DNA from: Thermogutta terrifontis
Lineage (GTDB): Bacteria; Planctomycetota; Planctomycetia; Pirellulales; Thermoguttaceae
Direction: 5' to 3'
Assembly (NCBI RefSeq): GCF_002277955.1
Contig: NZ_CP018477.1
Coordinates: forward strand, 3,183,206 to 3,247,205
Length of the DNA stretch: 64,000 bases
Positions 54,111-62,671 of this stretch are shown here, piece after piece. How positions within the stretch are numbered: the stretch's first letter is position 1; each line of letters opens with the position of its first letter. The position numbers were made by a program, and so were the translations under genes. The notes beneath the pieces are model-generated. The model ran no database searches. It saw nothing but the letters and a program-made list of their open reading frames with translations, and was not told where the DNA came from.

Positions 54111-55439
54111 TCAAGCAACCGTCCCGCAGGATTCTCCGTGGGAGCTGGCAGTCACGTCGTCGGAGCCTTCGGTTAACTGCGCGTCCGATGGCCTGTCAGC
54201 CATTTCACGGGATTTAACTTCGGGTTGTGGCAGAAAAACGAGTTCCAGGGGATTGTCAGCCGTCGGATCGGCGATTCGCAAAGCAGCGCGTCCCGTAACC
54301 AGCATTTGCAAAGTATCGCCGATCAGTTCGCGTCGCCATCCCTGGGCGAGAATTGGCGGGGAGTCATCCGTGCTGCCAGAGAGATAGTAAGCCAGCCAGT
54401 CTCGCAAATCGTTGGTCCCGCCCACCAGTCCCACGGCAATTTGTTTTTTCAAACACAGGCTTGCCAGGGCGCTATAGAGAAATTGTCCAACCACGGGGGA
54501 CTGCTGAACTCCAGGCCGATTGGGAAGCTGTGGCCATTTTTCCGGCGGTAGGGCAATCGCCTGTCGGATGCACGCGGAAATCATCGGCACGAGGTGGCGC
54601 ACCGCATGATGCGACATCCCGCGAATGGCAAGGATTCGCTTGGGATCACCGGAAGCTCGTCGTGCTAACTCGACCAAAAGATCATCCCGTAATACGCGAC
54701 GCGGTGGAACATTTCGTCGGGCGGCCTCCTGTTCCCGCCAGTGCCACAGCTCGCGGAGAATTGCCAATTCTCGGCGGGATACCCCACCATAACCCGTCAG
54801 CCGCCGCCACCGCTCTTCCCCTTCAGCCTGAATCGCCATCTGTTGCTGCCGCTGGACTTCCTCCTTCAACCACTCCAGGCGATTGAGACGGATAAGCTCG
54901 CCCTCCAGGCGATCCCTCAGGGGTAGCAGATATCGGACGTCATTGAGGGCGTACTCGATCTGTCTGTCACTCAGCGGTCTGCGACGCCAGTCGGTCCGCG
55001 TTTCATGCTTGGTTACAGAAATCCCCAGATATTTCTGCAGAATGTTGGCAAGTCCGGCGGGATACTCCAGCCCTGTCAGACCAGCGGCTATCTGCACGTC
55101 GAAAACACGATCAGGAAACCGCCCGATGGCGTTATAGCAGAACTGAAGATCAACTCGGCCCGCGTGGACGACCACCTCGACGTTCCCCTCCACGATGGCC
55201 TCCCAGAATCGTCGCACGGAGCCCAGCGGGAACGGATCGATCACCACCAGTTCATCGTCAAAGGCGACCTGGATCAGGCAGAGGTTGGGCTGATAGCTGT
55301 CCTCGGCGACAAACTCTGTATCCAGCGCGAGCCGAGGTCGCTCCCGCAGTTCTCGACAGAAAATCTCGAAGTCATTGACGGCGGCTATGCGGCGAACAGG
55401 GTGACGATCTTCTCCACCAGTTGCGGACTCCCGATTCAC
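54111..55439 (-). CDS. rnd: Ribonuclease D-like 3'-5' exonuclease
   Basis: 442 residues. RNase D trims 3' ends of tRNA precursors and other small RNAs. The DEDDy exonuclease domain is complete: Asp40 and Glu42 in ALDTEF, Asp97 in VHAGRVDLQF, and Tyr163 and Asp167 in YALNDVRYL. HRDC-like regions follow (ELAILRELWHWREQEAARRN, ILAIRGMSHHAVRHL). The last 50-60 residues are a poorly conserved tail rich in charged residues. It is followed downstream on the minus strand by a 489-base gap. No neighbour suggests a specialised role. Confidence 0.93.
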   Translation of the reverse strand: MNRESATGGEDRHPVRRIAAVNDFEIFCRELRERPRLALDTEFVAEDSYQPNLCLIQVAFDDELVVIDPFPLGSVRRFWEAIVEGNVEVVVHAGRVDLQFCYNAIGRFPDRVFDVQIAAGLTGLEYPAGLANILQKYLGISVTKHETRTDWRRRPLSDRQIEYALNDVRYLLPLRDRLEGELIRLNRLEWLKEEVQRQQQMAIQAEGEERWRRLTGYGGVSRRELAILRELWHWREQEAARRNVPPRRVLRDDLLVELARRASGDPKRILAIRGMSHHAVRHLVPMISACIRQAIALPPEKWPQLPNRPGVQQSPVVGQFLYSALASLCLKKQIAVGLVGGTNDLRDWLAYYLSGSTDDSPPILAQGWRRELIGDTLQMLVTGRAALRIADPTADNPLELVFLPQPEVKSREMADRPSDAQLTEGSDDVTASSHGESCGTVA

Positions 55440-55653
55440 TGAGCACCCTTTCTTTCGTCACTTTCCAGTTCTTGCTGGGCAACGCTATCAGACCGCCCGC
55501 ACTGTTTACTGTTCGTAGTGCTCCAACCGCACCCTCTAGGAGGCCTGCCAACGCGGGGATGCCCCAATTTGAGTCACCTGAGCCACGGCCTGTGGATTCA
55601 AACCGTGAATGCAACGCGCGGGTACGTTTGCATCGACTGCGACCACGTTCCAA

Positions 55654-58281
55654 TCAACGAACCGCTCCCACGGCGGGAATCGAGGCGGCGACGTCCTGCG
55701 CCAGAATCTCCACGGATAGCAGCTCCACCACGAGGTCAATTTCTTCAGTTGGGGTCACCTCTCCTGCGTCATGGGTCACAAAGATATCGATCGACTGCCG
55801 ACGGGGCTTGCCATCAGTGAGTGTTCTCACGTCGTCCAACCATATCCCATCAGAGATCGCCCGCTGGGTAATGCTCTGGATTTTCCGCCGATAGAAACCT
55901 GAAACGGCAGCCAGCGTGCTGCGACCTTCCAGCCGGATGTAGTGGACGCGCATGGGATCGAATTGCACGCCGGGGAGTTCCTGTTTGAGTTGTGAGTTTG
56001 GCCAATCCAGGTGATACTCGGCGACAACGGCACAATTGGGGTGGGCCTCTTGAAATTCAGGCGGCCGTTTCTGACTAACCGATTCCAGAGCACCGGGATC
56101 CACAGTGGCGAGCCGATCGGCCGCCTGCTTCAGCTCCCGGCAGACGGAGCGTCCAACGTTCTCGGCCATTAGCATCCATCGCACCTTGGCAGGCAGGGCT
56201 GCTGTGCTGGCCACGCCTGCCTGACCAGGGGGCATCGTCCCGCTGCCGTATTCTTCGCCGGATTCCGGTCCTCCGGAATAGCCCGGTCCCGGCCGATATC
56301 CCGGGCGGACAGGCGGGCGCCGCAGTGGGGGTCTCGTGGGTCGATTCACATTGGGTTGAGGTGGTTCCTCTCGCGGGAGGCTTTTCACAACAACCACCAT
56401 GCCGGGATCAATGGCGAGATTATTGCCCAAGCCGAGTGCTGCCAGAGGTTCCGGACCTTCTTCTAACTTGGCCTTCAGGATCCCGCTGAGTCTCAATCGA
56501 ACGGAGCTCATGGGGAAAGTGGCTGCCAGACAGATATCCCGAGCGCTCTCTTTGAGCGAATTGACCTGCCGCAAACGTGCTTCGATCAGAGCCACGGCAT
56601 CGGGCGTCCAGAGTTTGGGGGCCAGCTTCAACGCCATGTCGCGTGGCAACCCTTTTACCATCAAGCGCCGTTCCTGGCTGACCAGCTTCGGCACCGACTG
56701 AGCGGATCCCCGTGGAGCACCAGGTTGACCGGGAGTGGCACCTGGAAAGCCCGGCGGATAGCCATAACCGGGCGGCGCGGAACTCGATGATTCTTCTGGC
56801 GAAGATGGTGGATAACCTGGATATCCTCCCGGAGGACCCGAGGTATAACCGGGGGCTCCCGATCCCGGATAGCCTGGATAACCGGCCCCCGGATAGCCGA
56901 CCGGTGTGCCCGGCGGGCCCCCCATTGGCCTTGCCCCGGGTATCTGTTGCGCAAGCCGTGCCAGGTCTTCCAGCCCCTGTGGATCTTCCGCACCGATTAC
57001 CGCCGCAAACACGGCTGCGTTGAGTTCCGTAAGCGCATCCACAATCCAGCCCACGGTGGGATCTTGCGGACTGCCTTTTTGCAGGAACACCAGTAGGACA
57101 GGGAGATTCTCCGGCACAGGCTGTGTCAGGACCGGCATCATGAGTTGCCGATCGGCCGGGCGGGCATTGGGACTCAGGACGTGCGTCGCTAAAGCCAGCC
57201 GAATTTTTTCAGTCATTACATCCTTGACGAGATCGAAGAGCAGTCGCTGGATTTCATCTCCCGTCATTTTGCGCTGCGGACCGCCGGGGCCGCTCGCTCC
57301 GGGATAGCCTGGGTATCCTTCTGGCGGGTAGCTCGAAGAGTACTCCTCACTGGAGCTTTCATAGGATGGAGCACTTCCCGGGGAACCATAACCGGAGGTA
57401 TATCCAGGTGGTGGACCGGAAACACCTGGGTACCCGGCAGGAGGACCATATCCACCGGGATATGCTCCCGGTGCGCTGCCCGCTGCTTGCTTGGGAAGTC
57501 GGGGTGGCTGCGTGAGGACTTCGATCACAAGGTCTTCATAGACCGGTTTGGAAAGATTTTGGGCCACCTCGCGAAGAGTGGTCTCAACCCCCACTCGATC
57601 GTCCACCACTTCCAGCTTGGCATCCAGGAGATCCTTGATCACGCCGACTGCGGCGGAGGTGCCCAGCTTGACGAGAGCCGTGGCTGCCGCTTTAAGGACG
57701 TCAACATCAAACCCAGGATTCGCGGCTGTTGCACCGGAAGGGCCCATTCCCGGCGGCGGGCCAGCCGTGGGTGGGCCACTGCTGTAACCTTCTTCCGGGG
57801 GAGGATACGGAGCTCCGGATCCATACGGGCCGCCCGAACCGTATGGCGATCCGGAACCATAAGGACCACCGGAACCATACGGCCCGCCCGATGCAGGCTT
57901 CGCTGCCGGAGGCTTTTCCATAAGTGCCTTCAGAATTTCAACAGCTTCGGCCTCGCGCTGGCCGGATGTGGCATCGGCCACCAACCGATCGACGGCCTCG
58001 AAGAGTCGCTTGTCCTGCTTTTGTCGGGCCTTTTTGAAATCGTCGAAAGTCCATTGGCCTACATCCTCGGGCAGCTCCTCCTTTTTTTCTTCCTGAGCCT
58101 GTTGCTGGGGAGGACTTGGAGGCGGCGTGGGAGCCGGCGGCGGAGCGACCACGGGTGGGCCGGAACTAGAAGTCGCGGCAGTAGTATCCCCACCCCGGCT
58201 ACATCCGATGACGGACAGGCCCAACATACCCAGGACAAGACTGATCCAAACTCCCCAACTCCGCGCGGTGATGAGCTTCAT
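55654..58281 (-). CDS. Large Gly/Pro/Tyr-rich lipoprotein with repeat tracts
   Basis: 875 residues from the ATG at 58281, with GGAGGG 8 bases upstream; the longest frame, from 58446, has a non-signal lead. A lipobox, LSVIGC, follows the hydrophobic leader, so the protein should be lipid-anchored. A charged coiled segment (about 60-120) is followed by PYGSG tandem repeats (about 135-165) and several Gly/Pro/Tyr-rich tracts. These are interspersed with helical, HEAT-like segments (DVLKAAATALVKLGT, ALIEARLRQVNSLKESARDI). The C-terminal domain (about 740-870) looks folded. No named family recognised. The mix of folded helical repeats and disordered tracts suggests a scaffold in the envelope (inference). 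A 214-base gap separates it from RNase D. Confidence 0.7.
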   Translation of the reverse strand: MKLITARSWGVWISLVLGMLGLSVIGCSRGGDTTAATSSSGPPVVAPPPAPTPPPSPPQQQAQEEKKEELPEDVGQWTFDDFKKARQKQDKRLFEAVDRLVADATSGQREAEAVEILKALMEKPPAAKPASGGPYGSGGPYGSGSPYGSGGPYGSGAPYPPPEEGYSSGPPTAGPPPGMGPSGATAANPGFDVDVLKAAATALVKLGTSAAVGVIKDLLDAKLEVVDDRVGVETTLREVAQNLSKPVYEDLVIEVLTQPPRLPKQAAGSAPGAYPGGYGPPAGYPGVSGPPPGYTSGYGSPGSAPSYESSSEEYSSSYPPEGYPGYPGASGPGGPQRKMTGDEIQRLLFDLVKDVMTEKIRLALATHVLSPNARPADRQLMMPVLTQPVPENLPVLLVFLQKGSPQDPTVGWIVDALTELNAAVFAAVIGAEDPQGLEDLARLAQQIPGARPMGGPPGTPVGYPGAGYPGYPGSGAPGYTSGPPGGYPGYPPSSPEESSSSAPPGYGYPPGFPGATPGQPGAPRGSAQSVPKLVSQERRLMVKGLPRDMALKLAPKLWTPDAVALIEARLRQVNSLKESARDICLAATFPMSSVRLRLSGILKAKLEEGPEPLAALGLGNNLAIDPGMVVVVKSLPREEPPQPNVNRPTRPPLRRPPVRPGYRPGPGYSGGPESGEEYGSGTMPPGQAGVASTAALPAKVRWMLMAENVGRSVCRELKQAADRLATVDPGALESVSQKRPPEFQEAHPNCAVVAEYHLDWPNSQLKQELPGVQFDPMRVHYIRLEGRSTLAAVSGFYRRKIQSITQRAISDGIWLDDVRTLTDGKPRRQSIDIFVTHDAGEVTPTEEIDLVVELLSVEILAQDVAASIPAVGAVR
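57818..57891 (-). repeat. Tandem 18-base repeat inside the lipoprotein gene
   Basis: Four consecutive copies of an 18-base unit encode GPYGSG, with small variations (SPYGSG in one copy). Such in-frame units can expand or contract by slippage. Confidence 0.7.
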
Positions 58282-58686
58282 GACGATCACCCTCCGTTCC
58301 CCGGGATAGTCAGACGGATCACTTTTTCTACCGCCTGACCTAATCAGCCCGATACGTATTTTCCCCCAATCGTTCGGTACAATCCGCACGACTGCATCAA
58401 GCCCGGCAATCCTCGCTGCACCGCCTTCCATTGTACCACTTTTCAACGGTGTTTCGTAGCAATTCGGGGGTTAGTCCACAATTCTCATAACTGTGGAACA
58501 AAATTGCCTTTGACATATTTGCCCTCTGCGTTCTAGGGTACTGAAAAGGGCCGATAAGGCGGGTTTTCCCCCTGGCCGCGGAAGGTGTTCGTCATCTGTC
58601 GGTACGGTGGAGGCGATTCCTGTTAACGCACTGCAGCACACCCTTGGATCAGCGTGAATCCCATGGCCGCGGAAGGAGGGCCGAAT
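58282..58686. other. Divergent intergenic region
   Basis: 405 bases between the lipoprotein gene (minus) and the GlmU-like gene (plus), holding both start regions. A TTGACA promoter-like element is listed separately. No other structure seen. Confidence 0.5.
58510..58539 (+). promoter_or_regulatory. Possible sigma-70-type promoter for the GlmU-like gene
   Basis: TTGACA at 58510-58515 is followed after 18 bases by TAGGGT at 58534-58539. The -35 match is perfect, but the -10 keeps only three consensus bases. It lies about 150 bases upstream of the ATG at 58687, so it is a weak proposal only. Confidence 0.25.
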
Positions 58687-59925
58687 ATGAACATTCTTCT
58701 GTTCGAGGATGAGCTTGTCACCCAACTTTATCCCATCACGACAGGCCGCCCGGCGTTTGCCATTTCGTGCGGCGGTTATCGACTTGTGGAGCTTATTCGT
58801 CGGTTCGAAGCAGCGATCTACGGGGACGTCCGCCCACACTTGAGGGAAATTACACAACTGGATTTTGGCCTTTCATCACCACCCGAAATCTGGGAAGGAC
58901 GCTGGCTGTTCGTCAACGCTCGGCTCGTTCCCAGCGTTGGGGCCGTGGCGATCCTCAAAGAACTGGTCGAAGACCAGCGCAATGTGCTTGTCCGCTGGAA
59001 TAATCACACGGCGGCTGCCGCCATGACGTTTTCCACCCCCGTGCCACGACCGCGCGAGTCATTGTCCGAGTTTCTTGTGCGACAGTGTGCGGAGGACCAT
59101 GTTGAGGTTCTGGACCGCCGCCTCGTCCTGTTCGAATATCCGCACGAGGTCGTCAAATACCATATGGAAATTCTGGGGGAGAACCTCGCCGACAAGATCG
59201 CTCGGGGAAATTATCGCCAGTTGTCAGACGGCCTTTTCGTCGCCGACAACGTCGTTCTTGGGGATTATCTGAGTGTGGATAGCACGGCAGGACCGGTAGT
59301 CATTGAATCCGGTGCACGTGTCGGACCGTTCTGTCACTTTCAGGGGCCGGTCCTTGTAGGCCAAAACGCCAAACTCATCGAACAGGCCTCACTCAAAGAC
59401 AACGTCGCCCTCGGACACACGACAAAGGTGGGTGGGGAAGTGGAGGCGTCCATCGTGGAACCCTACAGCAACAAGCAACACCACGGTTTTCTGGGCCATA
59501 GTTATCTGGGAAGCTGGGTCAACCTGGGCGCCGGAACCTGCAACAGTGATCTCAAAAACACGTACGGGCTCGTGGTTATGGAGTACAACGGCAAGCGCGT
59601 GCCCACAGGAATGCAATTCATGGGCTGTATCATCGGCGATTACACCAAGACGGCCGTCAACACCGGGATCTTTACCGGCAAGGTTATCGGCGTGTGCTGC
59701 ATGGTGTACGGATTCGTGACGACCAACGTGCCCAGTTTTACCAACTACGCACGGCTCTTTGGACAGATGACCGAACTGCCCGTGGAAGTTGCCATCGCGG
59801 GCCAGCAGCGGATGTTTTTAAGGAGGAATGTGACGCAACGGCCGTGCCATATCCAGCTCATCCGCGATATGTACGAGCTGACGCAGGGCGAACGGCGTCT
59901 GGCTAACGCCCCACTCGTGCTTTGA
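58687..59925 (+). CDS. GlmU-like bifunctional sugar-nucleotide enzyme (alternative GlmU type)
   Basis: 412 residues from the ATG at 58687, with GGAGGG 6 bases upstream; the longest frame starts at 58654. It matches the layout of the alternative GlmU-type proteins found outside Proteobacteria. The N-terminal nucleotidyltransferase-like domain (about 1-200) has NILLFEDELVTQLYPITTGRPAF. The C-terminal left-handed beta-helix acyltransferase domain has VALGHTTKVGGEVEASIVEP, YSNKQHHGFLGHSYLG, VNLGAGTCNSDLKNTYG and GDYTKTAVNTGIFTGKVIG. It probably makes UDP-GlcNAc for cell-wall and lipid A synthesis (established for the group, not tested here). Confidence 0.85.
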   Translation: MNILLFEDELVTQLYPITTGRPAFAISCGGYRLVELIRRFEAAIYGDVRPHLREITQLDFGLSSPPEIWEGRWLFVNARLVPSVGAVAILKELVEDQRNVLVRWNNHTAAAAMTFSTPVPRPRESLSEFLVRQCAEDHVEVLDRRLVLFEYPHEVVKYHMEILGENLADKIARGNYRQLSDGLFVADNVVLGDYLSVDSTAGPVVIESGARVGPFCHFQGPVLVGQNAKLIEQASLKDNVALGHTTKVGGEVEASIVEPYSNKQHHGFLGHSYLGSWVNLGAGTCNSDLKNTYGLVVMEYNGKRVPTGMQFMGCIIGDYTKTAVNTGIFTGKVIGVCCMVYGFVTTNVPSFTNYARLFGQMTELPVEVAIAGQQRMFLRRNVTQRPCHIQLIRDMYELTQGERRLANAPLVL

Positions 59926-60006
59926 GAACCGTTTTTCCTCGCTGAAAAAACCGGCAGGTGTTGGCTCGGTACCGCAGTGCAGGTCACTGGCGATATGCCG
60001 GTGCCT

Positions 60007-60034
60007 GTCCCCTGTGGGACGCGCCCTTTTTCTC
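60007..60034 (+). terminator. Terminator-like hairpin after the GlmU-like gene
   Basis: GTCCC and GGGAC pair around a CTGT loop (60007-60020), followed by GCGCCC and a T-run. It lies 81 bases after the stop at 59925, between convergent genes. The stem is short, so confidence is low. Confidence 0.35.
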
Positions 60035-60148
60035 CGATAGCACGTTGCCGCACCTCATAGCGACAACGCGTTGGCCTGTAAGTCGATCGCAGGCTTGTCT
60101 GCCACCCTGCTGGTCCTGCGGTATGACCGAAGCTACTTCACCGGTTTA

Positions 60149-62485
60149 TTACGGGTAGTTCCTGGTTACCTGCTTGACCGCCATGCCTTTACCCGGAGGC
60201 ACAGTGATCTGTGTTCCATCTGAGAAATGAACCGTCACGGGGACGGCACGCAGGTTGAAAGCGACGTACGTGCGATGTTCTCCGTTGCGAAACACAGCAT
60301 AGAGGGGATGATCAGCGGTCACCGATCGATCCACGCGACCCATGTCGAGCAGACTGTGGATCCAGCAGTAGGTGTTGGTCTTCGAGTTTCCCGACTCTGG
60401 TTGAAAGCGCCCCGCTGCGGCGTTGAATTGGCGAAGAGCGTCCTGGGGATCGTCGAGTGCACGGTACATCCAGATCAGGTCGGCCCATTGATCCCACCTG
60501 GGACCACCTTTATGGGCTACGAGCGCTTCGTAATTCTTGCGTACATATTCGGGGTATAGCCCAAGGTAGAGCGATCCACCGTGAAAAGGCAACCAGTTGA
60601 TTCCGTGGATGGCCTCAGGCCTGGCAGAGAACCACGTCGCATAGTCTGCCTTGCCACCCCAAATTATCCCCACCACGGGTTCAGGAAAAGATGCGGGCCG
60701 ATTGTCACCGGACACGTCAAACCAGTATTCGTTGATGGCGTACAATTCGCTCGTGTAAAGATAAATTCCAAGATCCCGGAGGGCGGTGTTACCGGTCGCT
60801 TCCCCCAATAGAATCAGGGCACACCAGGCGTTCATGGCTTCGGAGGAGGACTCCTGGTTGTTGCCATCTGCGAACCGGGCATGACCGCTGGCCCAGCTAT
60901 GGCCGGCGTACACATCAAAGCATCGCAGAAACGGGAACCGCGGGTCACCGCGCCGGCTGCACGCGATGTCGTCGACCACCATCTGCAACAGGCCACCCCA
61001 TCGCGCAGGATCAGCCCACTGCGGATCGTATCGCACAATTTCAGCGGCCGCCCGGAGAAAATAACCGTAGTGAAAATGGTGGTCGTTCAGCTCCGTATCG
61101 CTCCCGTAGGCGGCCGGATACCCGATGAGCGTACCCCATCGGTCATCGTAATAGAACAGTCCCGTTGATTTGAGACGGCCGTTGTCGCCGACCGCAGTGA
61201 ACCAGGCTTCAAGACGTTGCTGGATTTGCCGGAGAAGTTCTCGCTGGACCGCGTGATTGCCGTTTTCCGCTGCCAGGGCAGCCAGCGTGGCCTGTCTTCC
61301 CAGCCATTTGCCTTCCCAATACGTGTCCCCGGGAGCCCCTCGTGTTTTGGTGCAATCTTCTTCCAGATATCGATCGACAACCGTTCGATCCCAGCTTGCC
61401 GTGGCCGGCAGAACAGGCAGTACACCGGGAAAAGTCATCCGGACGGTGAACGATTGCCCCTCGGCAAGCTTCATCGTTCCGCGGACCGACTCATATTCGT
61501 AGGGGAGAATCTTCGCGTCGGTGTTTTTCCACTGATGGGGATACAGGGCAAAGAGCGTGCCCGGTGCCGAGCCTTCGTATTCCACCGTTGTGTAGTTGAA
61601 AGTGGTGACAACGGAACTCGTGGCCGGATCGTACTTCCAGTGCACCTCTGTTCCCATCACATGAGAGTGCGCATACCGGGAAAATAGGGCGAACACTTTT
61701 TCGGATCTTTCCGGCAAAAGTGCGAGCGAAAATCGCGGGCTTTGATCCGCAAGATTGACCCAGGTCTTCTCATCGACCGCTGTCCATTTTGAACCCCGTG
61801 GTCCAAACAGGGCATAATGCTTGCCGTTTACACTCACCGCAACCGCGTGTTGCGCGAGGCTGCCCGCCCAGATTTCGGGTTTTTGTGCGAATACGATGCG
61901 CGCTGCGCCGCCACGATACTGGGCATACACGAACGGAGATCCATGCCCATAGGTCAGACTCATACCCTTTTTGAGATCACCGAATCGCACGGTGACAAAC
62001 CAGTCACTGTAGGCTTCCACACGCGCTTCATCGAATGCCGCAACGTTGGAATGGCCAATCGTCAAATCCGCGGAATTGTTGGGCATGCTGGCGAGAATAC
62101 TTCTGGGCGTCACCATGAGGTGCGGTCCGGGATAAAACACCCGCAAACCGGTTTTCTCCGCGCGCACTGCCAGAGGATGAGGATATTGAGCTTCGGAAAG
62201 TGGCATCCACAGAACACTGCTCCACCATTGATTGGTGGGAAACGGTGGACGTAGCGTATCTACCACATAGACAGTCTCCGGAGGCCGCCGCGCACCGGCC
62301 GGGGCCACTCGTGCGTAGCTCCCCGCTCCCACACGCTCAACGGATGGCATCGCGGGCAGTTCACTCGCCAGCACGGAAGGCTCGGCAGGCAGCACGAGAA
62401 ACAGAACGAGACCGGCGAAGGCGACTTTTTCTGGGAGCACGTTTCGATTGGTCGCGGTTCGTTGAGTACCGATCTTTAGGATCAT
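60149..62485 (-). CDS. Exported GH81-family endo-beta-1,3-glucanase
   Basis: 778 residues with a signal-type leader ending in SVLA (about residue 40). GH81 enzymes cleave beta-1,3-glucans such as laminarin, curdlan or fungal wall glucan. Family signatures are clear: RPPFPTNQWWSSVLW near the N-terminus, YGSDTELNDHHFHYGYFL with the likely catalytic Asp, SWASGHARFADGNNQESSSEAMN with the likely catalytic Glu, and EAIHGINWLPFHGGSLYLG. The length fits the three-domain GH81 fold. No transporter or regulator is adjacent. The protein probably degrades algal or fungal glucan outside the cell or in the periplasm. Confidence 0.94.
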   Translation of the reverse strand: MILKIGTQRTATNRNVLPEKVAFAGLVLFLVLPAEPSVLASELPAMPSVERVGAGSYARVAPAGARRPPETVYVVDTLRPPFPTNQWWSSVLWMPLSEAQYPHPLAVRAEKTGLRVFYPGPHLMVTPRSILASMPNNSADLTIGHSNVAAFDEARVEAYSDWFVTVRFGDLKKGMSLTYGHGSPFVYAQYRGGAARIVFAQKPEIWAGSLAQHAVAVSVNGKHYALFGPRGSKWTAVDEKTWVNLADQSPRFSLALLPERSEKVFALFSRYAHSHVMGTEVHWKYDPATSSVVTTFNYTTVEYEGSAPGTLFALYPHQWKNTDAKILPYEYESVRGTMKLAEGQSFTVRMTFPGVLPVLPATASWDRTVVDRYLEEDCTKTRGAPGDTYWEGKWLGRQATLAALAAENGNHAVQRELLRQIQQRLEAWFTAVGDNGRLKSTGLFYYDDRWGTLIGYPAAYGSDTELNDHHFHYGYFLRAAAEIVRYDPQWADPARWGGLLQMVVDDIACSRRGDPRFPFLRCFDVYAGHSWASGHARFADGNNQESSSEAMNAWCALILLGEATGNTALRDLGIYLYTSELYAINEYWFDVSGDNRPASFPEPVVGIIWGGKADYATWFSARPEAIHGINWLPFHGGSLYLGLYPEYVRKNYEALVAHKGGPRWDQWADLIWMYRALDDPQDALRQFNAAAGRFQPESGNSKTNTYCWIHSLLDMGRVDRSVTADHPLYAVFRNGEHRTYVAFNLRAVPVTVHFSDGTQITVPPGKGMAVKQVTRNYP

Positions 62486-62671
62486 TGCGACGAGACTCTT
62501 TCATCCAACCAATGGGGTCACACATCCGCTTCGTTTATGCAGCCTCTCGTTCCTCAATTTATTTCCGTGCAGACCGTGTGAATACCCCGGAGCACACGAT
62601 TTGATCGAAAAAACATCGGGATGATAGACACGGAAACGTTATTTTCAAACCGTTTGGCCTAAACTGCCGAC

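Noticed and set aside
53950-54387. 145-codon plus-strand frame
   Set aside because: Its second half is antisense to the C-terminus of RNase D, and the first half has no supportable features.
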